Positions 41,601 to 49,200 of a DNA stretch of 64,000 bases are shown one piece after another (the stretch's first letter is position 1; each line of letters begins with the position of its first letter). A program made the position numbers and the translations under genes. Under the pieces are notes generated by a model, which was not told the origin of the DNA, searched no databases, and was given only the letters and a program-made list of their open reading frames with translations. This DNA is from an uncultured Oscillospiraceae bacterium (GTDB lineage: Bacteria; Bacillota; Clostridia; Oscillospirales; Ruminococcaceae), in contig CAKSPH010000003.1 of assembly GCA_934481355.1 (NCBI GenBank), positions 1 through 64,000 of the forward strand, in the 5' to 3' direction.

Positions 41601-42612
41601 CAGCTCCACTTCCGCTATAAGGAAGTGCATTTCCAGGGCGACCGTTTCCGCTTCCAGCTATGTCGGCGGAATCGCGGGTCAGGGACTTATCCTGACGGAT
41701 AACGCCTCGATTCTTGACGCTTACGACTACACCGAGTGCGTCGGCGCGGTTGCGGGCTACGTTGATTTCAGCGACGACAATGCCGAGGTGCTGAGAAACA
41801 GCTTCGTTGACCGCGGGATCGCGGCGATAGACAACATAAGCTACTCCGGAAAGGCTGTTCCGGTGGATTTCGCCAGATACCGCGAGATCGCAGGCGCTTC
41901 CGCAGTCATTGACGTTAAGTTCATGGTGGACGGCGAGCTTGCCGACACCATTCAGGTGGATTACGGCGGGAAGCTGCGTGCGGCTGATTTTCCGGAGATA
42001 CCGGCAAAGGAGGGCTGCTTTGCAAAGTGGTCTGAATTTGACAATGAATGCATAACGTTCCCGGTGGTCGTTGAGGCGGTGTACACTCCGTACGTTACGG
42101 TCATCGAAAGCGAAGAACAGTCCGAGAACGGATTTGCGTTAGTCCTCGCGGACGGACTTTTCGACGACGGAAGCACGATAAATGTTTCCACACAGAGCAG
42201 CAGCGTGTTCGCCCCGGATAACAACAGCGAGCTCCGTATAATCAGGATAAGTTCCGATGTGACGGACAACAGTGCAACGCGGCTCAGATTCCTTAAGCCG
42301 GAGGGTAAGGGAAACGTCAACATAATGCAGTTCGTGAACGGCGCATGGAAGTCCGTCAGCTTCACGGACAACGGACATTATCTGCTGGTAGAGAATCCGG
42401 TGCTGGATAACGGCGCAGGAACATTCTGCGTACAGCTCCAGACAATGGACCTGATCCCGATGATAATAGCCGGCGGCTGCGTGCTCATAGCCCTGATAAA
42501 CATTATCCTCTGGACTATCCTTATAAAGAGAAAGCGTGCCGCCAGAAAAGCGGCAAAGGCTGCTGAAACCAAGGACGCCCCCGAGGAAAAGCAGACCATA
42601 GAGAACAAGTAA
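38620..42612 (+). CDS. giant surface protein: GLUG repeats and long helical domain
   Basis: About 1,330 residues: signal peptide (to about 28), GLUG-type beta-helix repeats (about 75-310; recurrent GGIAG with a C, N turn), then about 560 residues of Ala/Ser/Asp-rich amphipathic helix in heptad- or 11-mer-like repeats (about 315-885). More GLUG repeats follow (about 895-1040), a beta-sandwich region, one membrane helix (about 1280-1300) and a basic tail. The helical region recalls YhgE/Pip-type proteins that accompany MMPL transporters. Starts at 38611, 38614 and 38620 are all possible after GGAGG; 38620 has the most usual spacing. Probably an anchored partner of the MMPL protein; exact role unknown. 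Confidence 0.85.
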   Translation: MKHINKIISVVAALTLAAAVPAGSYAAGGNTSQTQQSRTEITVSDAAGLRQLSQDCRLDSYSKGLYVTLTADIELSGDFTPIPVFEGTFDGAGHTISGLNLSDDGSYSGLFRYVLRGGLVKDVTVKGHITAGGSADYIGGIAGSNSGNITNCKFSGTIKGTDYIGGIAGINEKSGLISGCEAAGAMHGSHYTGGIAGSSSGTILNSSSRCSVNTTASEAKLSIQDIDWDSIMSSEEPASMTDAGGIAGYSDGIIQGCENHGTVGYPHIGYNVGGIVGRQSGYVNNCVNNGEIFGRKDVGGIAGQLEPYQSIDFDKDTVQKLLDEMNVLGDLVDNLISDAKGAGDAVNGQVQGLTYQMNNLKNSADDISDRTQEIYNGWTDGVNEISARVDEALDGLSPALNDFRDGLDMLSDFSSALEEVFDQLNASGDDMQAAIDSAKSGLDTLNGAIEGVSAALDDISLAADKLSGAMGDTDKTEAAVKDIIKALNNANSEIKTITTALTKIGEACDDLQEWVTGRDFKQLSEGIVDLGEAMQDVTKALSKMSSALQKIAGSVDADQVQTGLDELASASTELSKAAVHAAAALKAASGTVPDTGTVEKELSAAADNIIAAAEHITKAADALSKAVDTRELSDGLSQMETASRELSSALDDAGKAIDDITDAVDKISRSSVPGDVYDEISDQIKKMNTALGNISDSADKINAALDVITDQIDSGAIQDSIDAVSSAADKLAEAADEIASSGDSFDEAADSVSKAIDSLQGASESASDASSYLSDACGKFSDGADKLSKLVKKLGDKPTVEFPAADEDFTAAVDRFSNNFSGITSALSAISSTAESQGDILLDDIQAISDEFGKITDILQELKDKAMNNDDSSDGFTTDVSEDESSSRNGKAASCINYGGVQGDLNVGGITGSMAIDVDFDPEDDITSNGDHSLSFSYKIRDIIENCTNSGEITAKKNYCGGIVGKQDMGVVRGSVQNGKVTSTNGSYAGGIAGSSTSAIRKCISRATVSASSYVGGIAGQGLILTDNASILDAYDYTECVGAVAGYVDFSDDNAEVLRNSFVDRGIAAIDNISYSGKAVPVDFARYREIAGASAVIDVKFMVDGELADTIQVDYGGKLRAADFPEIPAKEGCFAKWSEFDNECITFPVVVEAVYTPYVTVIESEEQSENGFALVLADGLFDDGSTINVSTQSSSVFAPDNNSELRIIRISSDVTDNSATRLRFLKPEGKGNVNIMQFVNGAWKSVSFTDNGHYLLVENPVLDNGAGTFCVQLQTMDLIPMIIAGGCVLIALINIILWTILIKRKRAARKAAKAAETKDAPEEKQTIENK

Positions 42613-42619
42613 AATAAGA

Positions 42620-42660
42620 ACTCCCGGTGCAGTGGGAACTGAACCGGGAGTCCCTTTTAT
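42620..42660. terminator. terminator of the MMPL operon
   Basis: ACTCCCGGT and ACCGGGAGT pair around a 14-nt loop and are followed by CCCTTTTATTT. It also lies just past the end of the convergent TetR gene. Confidence 0.75.
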
Positions 42661-43244
42661 TTGATGGATCGTCTGTCCGCTTCCTCCAGAGAAGCGGTTA
42701 TTGAGGCGGTGAGCGTCACGGTTATCCAGCGTGTGAGCTTCCCGCGGTCGGAAAGGGATTCACGCTCTATGCATTCCATCAGCGTCCCCGCGACAGCTTC
42801 CGTCAGGAACTTGCTGAGGAATGCGCGGTAGTCCCCGCCGGCTGAAAGCCCGCGATTTTCCGCACAGGTGCACACCAGCCGGTATACAGACTGGTAGATA
42901 TCGTTAAAGAAGAATCTGCTGAGCTCCGACCTTCCTATCGAGTGAACGATGTTCTTAAGCATGGAGTGATTCGCCGAGATGTAATCCAGCGTGAAACTTA
43001 TCGCTTCAGTGTGCTGGGTCACAAGGTCGAATTTGTCAAACTGCGCGATGGCCTCCTGATCGAGCGTCCATTTCAGCAGGGCGTAGATGTCCTCGAAGTG
43101 GTAGTAAAAGGTTTTGCGGTTAAGGCCGCAGCTATCAACGATCTCGCTGATAGTGATGCGGTTCAGGGGTTTGGTTTCCATCAGCTTTTTCAGCGCTGTG
43201 GAAAGGGCCTGCTTTGTGAACTGTGACTGTTCTTTGTGCTTCAT
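42657..43244 (-). CDS. TetR family regulator (DhaS-like C-terminus)
   Basis: A 195-residue protein with a TetR helix-turn-helix (about residues 8-55: LSTALKKLMETKPLNRITI, then CGLNRKTFYYHFED) and a C-terminal domain like that of DhaS-type TetR proteins. ATG 43244 has CGGAGA upstream; the longer frame has no site. It is transcribed divergently from the GH43 gene and convergently to the surface protein gene. The repeat CCGGACATTTT near its promoter also occurs before the MMPL gene, so it may control that operon as well as itself. Confidence 0.88.
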   Translation of the reverse strand: MKHKEQSQFTKQALSTALKKLMETKPLNRITISEIVDSCGLNRKTFYYHFEDIYALLKWTLDQEAIAQFDKFDLVTQHTEAISFTLDYISANHSMLKNIVHSIGRSELSRFFFNDIYQSVYRLVCTCAENRGLSAGGDYRAFLSKFLTEAVAGTLMECIERESLSDRGKLTRWITVTLTASITASLEEADRRSIK

Positions 43245-43279
43245 CCATATTCTCCGTTGCGGTGTGGCTGTCATGTTTC

Positions 43280-43305
43280 CCGGACATTTTCGCTGATTTG
43301 TCCGG
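43280..43305. promoter_or_regulatory. inverted repeat, probable TetR operator
   Basis: CCGGACA (43280-43286) and TGTCCGG (43299-43305) form 7-bp arms 12 bp apart, between the TetR promoter and start. Two more half-sites, TGTCCG (43354-43359) and CCGGAC (43379-43384), lie on the GH43 side. Confidence 0.6.
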
Positions 43306-43312
43306 TTATTCT

Positions 43313-43341
43313 ATTATAACCCATATGCATTACTTTGTCAA
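43313..43341 (-). promoter_or_regulatory. promoter of the TetR gene
   Basis: Minus strand TTGACA (43336-43341), 17-bp spacer, TATAAT (43313-43318). Confidence 0.85.
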
Positions 43342-43388
43342 GCGCAGGGAAAATGTCCGTTTTGTGCTGAAAAAAGTCCCGGACGAAC

Positions 43389-43416
43389 TTGAAAATCTGT
43401 TTTCAGATGATATAAT
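43389..43416 (+). promoter_or_regulatory. promoter of the GH43 gene
   Basis: TTGAAA (43389-43394), 16-bp spacer, TATAAT (43411-43416). The spacer holds a perfect inverted repeat ATCTG-TTTT-CAGAT, a possible operator. Confidence 0.7.
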
Positions 43417-43448
43417 AAGAGTATCATAATTATAAAGGAGAACTCACC

Positions 43449-44924
43449 ATGACATACAAAAATCCGGTAGTAAAGGGATTCTATCCCGACCCCAGCGTAT
43501 GCGGGCACAACGGCAGATATTACCTTGTGTGCAGCTCGTTTCAGTATTTCCCGGGTGTTCCGCTTTTTGAGAGCGCCGACCTTGTAAACTGGGAGCAGAT
43601 AGGCTATGTCCTGACCAGAAAAAGTCAGGTAATGCTTGACAGGATAAACAGCTCCGGCGGAGTTTTCGCGCCGACTATCCGCTGCAATAACGGCAGATTC
43701 TACATGGTAACCACCAACGACACGACTCACCAGAATTTCTACGTCTACACAGACGACATCTACGGCGAGTGGTCTGAGCCCATCTATGTTGATCAGGGAG
43801 GAATCGACCCGTCCCTTTATTTCGAAGACGGAAAGACATACTTCATGAGCAACGGCGCTGACGACAACGGCGTTGGCGGAGTTGTCCAGTGCGAAATAGA
43901 CATCGCCACCGGAAAGAAGCTCTCCCCCAGCCGCTGTATCTGGCAGGGAAGCGGCGGGCGCTACCTTGAGAGCCCGCACCTCTACAAGATAAACGGCACC
44001 TATTACCTCATGGCTGCGGAGGGCGGCACGGAGTACGGTCACATGATAACCTGCGCCCGTGCTTCCTCGGTGTGGGGACCGTTTGAGGGAAATCCGCACA
44101 ACCCGGTGCTCACGAACCGCAACAAGGCTCCGTTCATTATTCAGGGAATAGGTCACGGCGACCTGATTCAGGACGGCTTCGGCGACTGGCACGTTCTTTC
44201 ACTGGGCTTCCGTCAGCAGCACATCTGGAGACCCTATCACCACCTCGGCAGGGAGGTATTCCTGACCCCCGTGTATTTCACGGAGGACGGCTGGTTCCGG
44301 TGCGGCAGGGACGGCACAACGGACGAAAGCTATGAAATGCAGGGCGATTTCACGCAGAACGAGAAGCGTTCGTTCACCTTTGAGAACACCGACTGGAACA
44401 AGGAATGGTGCTTCATGCGCCATCCGCATATGGAGAATTACGAGCTTTCGGAGAATAAGGCGACACTTCACGGAACTGACATTACGCTGGACGACGTGGA
44501 TTCTCCGACATTCGTCGCCATGCGCCAGCGGGATTTCAACATGGAGATGAAGTGCGATGTTGAGATTTCCGGCGGTATCGGCGGACTTACGGTTCTCATC
44601 ACGGAAAACGAGCATTACGATATATTCCTGGAGCAGACTGCGGAAGGCTTCAGCGCGGTTCTCATGCTGAACATCGGCGGAATAAAGCACCGTCAGAATG
44701 CGGTTCCGGTAAGCGGGAACAGGGCGCGGCTGATTATCCGGGCGGATAACTACGGGTACAGCTTCTTTGCGGTTCAGGGAGAAAACGAGGTACAGCTCGG
44801 ATATGGCAGCACAAAGTACCTTTCCAGCGAGGTGGCAGAGGGCTTCACCGGCGTAATGACCGGACTTTTTGCGGTGCGCGGCACGGCGGAATTTACCGGT
44901 TTCTCATGCGATTACACGGAATAA
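43449..44924 (+). CDS. glycoside hydrolase family 43 (xylosidase/arabinofuranosidase type)
   Basis: A 491-residue enzyme with a five-bladed beta-propeller (about 5-300). It shows the general base Asp in GFYPDPS (Asp14), the pKa-modulating Asp in GGIDPS (about 118) and the general acid Glu in YLESPH (about 179). A C-terminal beta-sandwich (about 310-490) is as found in GH43 beta-xylosidases. It should release xylose or arabinose from hemicellulose oligosaccharides. No signal peptide, so cytoplasmic. The ATG has AAAGGAG upstream. Divergent from a TetR gene, whose half-sites reach into its promoter region. Confidence 0.93.
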   Translation: MTYKNPVVKGFYPDPSVCGHNGRYYLVCSSFQYFPGVPLFESADLVNWEQIGYVLTRKSQVMLDRINSSGGVFAPTIRCNNGRFYMVTTNDTTHQNFYVYTDDIYGEWSEPIYVDQGGIDPSLYFEDGKTYFMSNGADDNGVGGVVQCEIDIATGKKLSPSRCIWQGSGGRYLESPHLYKINGTYYLMAAEGGTEYGHMITCARASSVWGPFEGNPHNPVLTNRNKAPFIIQGIGHGDLIQDGFGDWHVLSLGFRQQHIWRPYHHLGREVFLTPVYFTEDGWFRCGRDGTTDESYEMQGDFTQNEKRSFTFENTDWNKEWCFMRHPHMENYELSENKATLHGTDITLDDVDSPTFVAMRQRDFNMEMKCDVEISGGIGGLTVLITENEHYDIFLEQTAEGFSAVLMLNIGGIKHRQNAVPVSGNRARLIIRADNYGYSFFAVQGENEVQLGYGSTKYLSSEVAEGFTGVMTGLFAVRGTAEFTGFSCDYTE

Positions 44925-44925
44925 A

Positions 44926-45018
44926 GGGCGGGAGGGGCAAACACGACGTTTGTGCCCCCGCCCCCAAAGCGCAGCAAGGACGCTGCGCAACCAAGGGCGG
45001 GAGGGGCAAGCCCCTCCC
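44926..45018. repeat. cluster of three GC-rich hairpins with a direct repeat
   Basis: GGGCGGGAGGGGCAA occurs at 44926 and again at 44995. The first copy folds with GTTTGTGCCCCCGCCC; the middle hairpin is GCGCAGC/GCTGCGC (44969-44988); the third is GGGAGGGGC-AA-GCCCCTCCC (44999-45018). A related unit lies at 30525. No coding sequence; probably a dispersed intergenic repeat. Confidence 0.6.
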
Positions 45019-45031
45019 CTACAATAAAAAT

Positions 45032-45058
45032 GAGCTGCCCGGTGGGGCAGCTCAATAT
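45032..45058. terminator. bidirectional terminator after the flavoprotein gene
   Basis: GAGCTGCCC and GGGCAGCTC form a 9-bp stem with a GGTG loop, flanked by A-rich and T-rich tracts, so it serves both the GH43 gene and the convergent flavoprotein gene. Confidence 0.8.
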
Positions 45059-45060
45059 TT

Positions 45061-45684
45061 TTATCTGATGAAACTGGTTCTGACGGGCTTTTCTGGCTCA
45101 GGACAGGCGATGCCGGCAGCCTTTCCTGCTTCAATGCATTTAAGCAGCCACGCCATGTTCTTTGCGAGAATATCCATGGTCTGGAGACCTTCGAGATCCT
45201 GCTCCACCTGCTCTGCGGAGTTTCCGTGCACCTGATTCCAGTACTGTGAGGAAACCACCGGCATATTGTTGATGGTGAAGTACTTGTTGAGCTGGTCGAA
45301 TGCGGCGGAGGCTCCTCCGCGGCGGCAGCTTACAACTCCCGCAGCCGGCTTGTACGTCATCTTCTTTCCGCCGGAGTAGAACGCTCTGTCCATGAAGGCT
45401 CCCATAGCGCCGCCGATTGCCGCATAGTGCACCGGAGAGCCGAATATGTAGCCGTCGAAATCCGCAGCCTTATTTACGAATTCATTCACAACATCGTCAA
45501 TGGCGCACTTTCCGAGGCCCTTTTTGCAGGCTCCGCAGCCGATACAGCCGGAAATCGGCTTGTTTCCTATCCAGAATATCTCGGAATCCACGCCGTACTC
45601 TGCGAGGGACCCGGATACCTGCTTCAGCGCCCTGTCTGTGCAGCCGTGCTCGTGCGGGCTTCCGTTGACTAATAATACTTTCAT
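45061..45684 (-). CDS. NADPH-dependent FMN reductase / iron-sulfur flavoprotein-like
   Basis: A 207-residue flavodoxin-fold protein. NGSPHEHGCT (residues 7-16) binds the FMN phosphate; GSPVHYAAIGG (about 82-92) is the second FMN loop. A Cys cluster (Cys47, 50, 53, 60) matches the compact iron-sulfur site of archaeal-type iron-sulfur flavoproteins. It probably transfers electrons between NAD(P)H or ferredoxin and small quinones or other acceptors. Start ATG after AGGAGG. Monocistronic. Physiological substrate unknown. Confidence 0.85.
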   Translation of the reverse strand: MKVLLVNGSPHEHGCTDRALKQVSGSLAEYGVDSEIFWIGNKPISGCIGCGACKKGLGKCAIDDVVNEFVNKAADFDGYIFGSPVHYAAIGGAMGAFMDRAFYSGGKKMTYKPAAGVVSCRRGGASAAFDQLNKYFTINNMPVVSSQYWNQVHGNSAEQVEQDLEGLQTMDILAKNMAWLLKCIEAGKAAGIACPEPEKPVRTSFIR

Positions 45685-45764
45685 TGTATGACCTCCTGTG
45701 TATGCTCCCCGGAATGGGGTTATTTCCTCATATTATATAACATTTCGCGGAAAAATGCAACCGC

Positions 45765-46724
45765 TCAGAATCCTCCCACAACGGAAATCTCGCCGGAGCG
45801 CAGAGCCTCCGTGCCGTTTTCCGAGCTTATCACCAGCCGCCCGTCATCATCAATGCCGACCGCTTTCCCGGTGTGCAGCGCTCCGTCTTTCAGGAACGTT
45901 ACCTCCCTGCCGAGCACAAGCGAGCGCTCACGGTACTTCCGGAGCAGCTCCGCGTGGTCGCTGCGGGCGGCGCTGTCGAGGAGCCGCGCCGCGATATCCG
46001 CGCAAAGACGGCTGCGCTCCGCGAAAACTCCCACCGCGCCCGCTACCGGCGCGATGTCCTGCGGAAACTCCGTAGTGGAGATATTCAGTCCTATGCCGAC
46101 GATGACCTCCTCAACAGTGCCGCTTTCAAAGTCGCTGATAGCTTCGGTCAGTATGCCGGAGATCTTCCGCCCGCCCAGGAAAATGTCGTTCACCCATTTT
46201 ATTCCCGCGCGAACTCCGCACAGCTCCTCAAGGCTGTCGGTGACTGCGCAGGCGGCTGCGGCGGTTATCAGCGTGCAGTCGGATACCGGCTTCTGCGGTT
46301 TCAGGATAACGCTCATGTAAAGTCCGCTGCGGGCTGGGGAATAGAAGCTCTTGCCGAATCTTCCGCGCCCGGCGGTCTGCTCGTCCGCGGCGATTATCGT
46401 GCCGTGGGGCATTCCGCGCAGCGCCGCGGCCTTTGCCTCCGTGTTGGTGGAGCCCACTGAGCGGTAGACCTTCACGGGAAGCTCGCGGTAGCGCTCCGGC
46501 AGGTTCAGCCGTATCCCGTCGGCGGACAGCACGTCTGTTTCGTTTTCGAGAAGATATCCTCGGTTGGTCGCGGCGGAAATGCGGTAGCCCTCGTCCTGGA
46601 GCTGCTTCACCGCTTTCCATACCGCCGCCCGTGAAACTCCCAGCATATCCGCGAGCTCCTGCCCGGAAACCGCAGTACCGCGCCGCTGCTCCAGCAGTGC
46701 GGCTACCTCGTTTTTTACAGCCAT
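45765..46724 (-). CDS. birA: biotin-protein ligase / biotin operon repressor
   Basis: A 319-residue bifunctional BirA. The N-terminal winged helix (about 1-62, with LADMLGVSRAAVWKAVKQL) binds DNA. The central ligase domain (about 80-260) has GSTNTEAKA, the biotinyl-AMP loop TAGRGRFGKSFYSP (about 117-130) and KWVNDIFL. A small C-terminal SH3-like domain follows. It attaches biotin to carboxylases and represses biotin genes when loaded. The ATG has GGGAGG upstream. It is divergent from the SRP RNA gene; no biotin synthesis genes are in the window. Confidence 0.95.
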   Translation of the reverse strand: MAVKNEVAALLEQRRGTAVSGQELADMLGVSRAAVWKAVKQLQDEGYRISAATNRGYLLENETDVLSADGIRLNLPERYRELPVKVYRSVGSTNTEAKAAALRGMPHGTIIAADEQTAGRGRFGKSFYSPARSGLYMSVILKPQKPVSDCTLITAAAACAVTDSLEELCGVRAGIKWVNDIFLGGRKISGILTEAISDFESGTVEEVIVGIGLNISTTEFPQDIAPVAGAVGVFAERSRLCADIAARLLDSAARSDHAELLRKYRERSLVLGREVTFLKDGALHTGKAVGIDDDGRLVISSENGTEALRSGEISVVGGF

Positions 46725-46822
46725 CTGTCTGCCTCCCTGTAATTACTACGCTCTATTATATACCAAAGTTCCGTTTTTTTCAAGACTTGACGGGGAGGTA
46801 GGCACAATTTTTGCAAAACTAC

Positions 46823-46851
46823 TTGATTTTTTGCGTGAAATAGAGTATAAT
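46823..46851 (+). promoter_or_regulatory. promoter of the SRP RNA gene
   Basis: TTGATT (46823-46828), 17-bp spacer, TATAAT (46846-46851). Confidence 0.75.
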
Positions 46852-46880
46852 ACTAAGGTAAGTACATAATCAAGCAATAA

Positions 46881-47008
46881 ATGCTCTCGCTTATGGGGGC
46901 AGACCCTGTGCAACAGAGTGCTGTGAACCATGTCAGGCGGGGAACCGAGCAGCATTAAGCGGATTTCTCTGTGTGCCGCAGTCAGCCTGTTCCCATAATC
47001 GAGGGCAT
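46881..47008 (+). ncRNA. ffs: signal recognition particle RNA
   Basis: The 5' ATGCTCTCG pairs with the 3' CGAGGGCAT, and CTTATGGG with CCCATAA, giving a long closed rod. The apical part contains the SRP-conserved ACCATGTCAGGC, GGGAA loop and GAGCAGCATTAAGC, which form the helix 8 binding site for Ffh. It lies directly before dnaX, as in many Firmicutes. A T-rich tract follows. The size of about 128 nt corresponds to a small bacterial SRP RNA without a full Alu domain. Exact ends are estimated. Confidence 0.88.
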
Positions 47009-47037
47009 TTATATTTTTATGCACGGGAGGTGCGGCA

Positions 47038-49185
47038 GTGTATCTGGCTCTTTACAGAAAATATCGTCCCAGGACATTCGACGATGTAATATCTCAGCCG
47101 GAGATCGTGACGACGCTGAAAAACCAGATCGCCACGGGTCAGAACGCCCACGCCTACCTTTTCACCGGAAGCCGCGGCACCGGAAAGACCACCTGTGCCA
47201 AGATACTTGCCATGGCGCTCAACTGCAAGCACCCTGCCGGCGGTAATCCCTGCCTTGAGTGCGAGAGCTGCCGCGAGATAGCCAGCGGAGCCGCCACGGA
47301 TATCATGGAGATAGACGCGGCAAGCAACAACAGCGTAAACGACGTCCACACGCTTCAGGAGCAGTTATCCTACACTCCGGTGAGCTGCAAGTACCGCGTA
47401 TATATTCTGGACGAGGTCCACATGATGACCACGCAGGCGTTCAACGCCCTGCTGAAAACCATCGAAGAGCCCCCGCCCCACGTTATATTCATATTTGCCA
47501 CAACGGAGCTTCACAAGGTTCCCGCGACGATACTTTCACGCTGCCAGCGGTTCGAGTTCCACCGAATAGAGATCGCGGACAGCTCTGCAAGATTACTCAG
47601 CATTGCGGAGAAAGAGGGCGTCACCCTCACGCAGGCGGCGGCGGATCTTATCTCGCGTATCTCGGACGGAGGTATGCGCGACGCGCTTTCGCTCCTTGAC
47701 AGGTGCATTGCCGTCAGCAGCGAGGTAACGGACGAGGTGGTTCGCAACTGCGCGGGCGTGGCGGACAACCACTCGCTCTACCGGTTTGCCGAGATGATAG
47801 CCGCCCGGGATATCCCGGGTTGCATACAGCTTCTGGAGAAGCTCTACAAGGACGGCAAGGACGTTGCCCGGCTGATGGACGAACTCAGCGGAGTCTTCCG
47901 CGACCTTATGCTGTATACCAGCGCCCCCGGGGAAATGGGTCTGCTTGAAGCCATGCCGCACGACTACCCCGAGATAGAGCGCCTTGCCGGAATGTATTCC
48001 CTTGACGAGATACTCCACGACCTGACGCTGATCCAGGAGTGCACGGACGGAATCTCCAGAACCCGCCAGCGCCGCACCCTTGCGGAGATGTGCTTCGTCA
48101 AACTGTGCACCGGCGCGGCTACCGCTGCGCAGGCTTCCGCGCAGGGCAAGGCGGCTCCGGTAAGGACTGCGTCTGTTCCCAAGCCGGAATTCAAGCCGAT
48201 GGGCAGCGAGTTCACCCCGGTTTCAGACGACAAGCTGAAACCCGCGCACGCCGCAAACCTCAGCAAGCTGCACGAGCTGTTCAGTGAGCCTGAGTCTAAA
48301 GCAGCGGCTCCCGATACGGCAAAGCCCGGGCACGCAAAGGCAGAGGAAAAGCCTGCAGACCCCCCGAAGCCGACATTAGCGGATAAACGCGCCGCTTCAG
48401 AGAAGAACGCGAATATCAGCAAGATACATGAGATGTTCTCAGAGCCTCCGGAGACAGCGCCTGAGCCTGCTCCAAAGCAGGCGACAGCACCGGAAGCCGC
48501 GGACAATATAAGCAAGCTCCATGAGATAACCGGACAGCACAGCGCGCCGGAGGAATCCGCGCCCATGCCGGAGCTCAACAGCAGACCCGCCGCGCCGGAA
48601 CCATTTGATTTTGCTCCGCCGCCGGAAGAACCGCCGGAGGAATTCATTCCGCCGCGGGAGTTCATGACGGAGCCGGCCGTAACTCCCGCACCGGAGAAAA
48701 AGCCCGCGCCGGAACCCAAACCCGAACTGAAACCTCAGCCGGTAAAATCTGAGCCGATTCACGAGCCTGCTGCGCCGGAGCCTGCAAAGGAGCCCAAACC
48801 CGCTCCGGTGGCAAAGCCAGTCCCGGAGAAGAAAGCTCCGGTAAAGCAGGGAAGCGGGGAATACGAGAAGCTCGCCGGGCTCACCCCGGAGGAGTGGACG
48901 GAGGCTTCAAAGAAGCTGTCGCCGCTTTTCGCCGCGATGTTTGACGGCGCAAAGGTCAGCGTGAACAGCGACGGAGTGCTCGAGATAGTCACCGGAAACC
49001 TCATGCTGCAAGGCAGCGCAGGAAGCCGACAGCTTGACGAGGAGCTCTTCAATGCGTTCGGAAAGAAAGTCCGCGCGATAGTGAAGCCGGAAGAAACGGA
49101 AAATGCAGCCGGGGAGGAGATCTCCGCTGTAAAGGAGCTGCTGCGGAAGGCAGAACAGCTCAATATAGAAGTACAATATAAGTGA
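47038..49185 (+). CDS. dnaX: DNA polymerase III subunits gamma and tau
   Basis: A 715-residue clamp-loader ATPase: Walker A GSRGTGKTT (44-52), a zinc module CLECESC (about 78-84), Walker B VYILDEVHM and sensor SRCQRFEF in the first 360 residues. A long Pro/Ala/Glu-rich linker (about 380-610) contains three related peptides NLSKLHELFSEP, NISKIHEMFSEP and NISKLHEITG (about 405, 459 and 490). A C-terminal tau domain follows. Start GTG 47038 after GGGAGG. It loads the beta clamp and links polymerase and helicase. In an operon-like run with ybaB, comEC and recR. Confidence 0.96.
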   Translation: MYLALYRKYRPRTFDDVISQPEIVTTLKNQIATGQNAHAYLFTGSRGTGKTTCAKILAMALNCKHPAGGNPCLECESCREIASGAATDIMEIDAASNNSVNDVHTLQEQLSYTPVSCKYRVYILDEVHMMTTQAFNALLKTIEEPPPHVIFIFATTELHKVPATILSRCQRFEFHRIEIADSSARLLSIAEKEGVTLTQAAADLISRISDGGMRDALSLLDRCIAVSSEVTDEVVRNCAGVADNHSLYRFAEMIAARDIPGCIQLLEKLYKDGKDVARLMDELSGVFRDLMLYTSAPGEMGLLEAMPHDYPEIERLAGMYSLDEILHDLTLIQECTDGISRTRQRRTLAEMCFVKLCTGAATAAQASAQGKAAPVRTASVPKPEFKPMGSEFTPVSDDKLKPAHAANLSKLHELFSEPESKAAAPDTAKPGHAKAEEKPADPPKPTLADKRAASEKNANISKIHEMFSEPPETAPEPAPKQATAPEAADNISKLHEITGQHSAPEESAPMPELNSRPAAPEPFDFAPPPEEPPEEFIPPREFMTEPAVTPAPEKKPAPEPKPELKPQPVKSEPIHEPAAPEPAKEPKPAPVAKPVPEKKAPVKQGSGEYEKLAGLTPEEWTEASKKLSPLFAAMFDGAKVSVNSDGVLEIVTGNLMLQGSAGSRQLDEELFNAFGKKVRAIVKPEETENAAGEEISAVKELLRKAEQLNIEVQYK

Positions 49186-49200
49186 AAGGATAACACCACT

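Noticed and set aside
38611..42612. Tandem DNA repeats in the giant surface protein gene
   Set aside because: The repeats are at protein level with strong divergence; no DNA-level tandem array or CRISPR is present.
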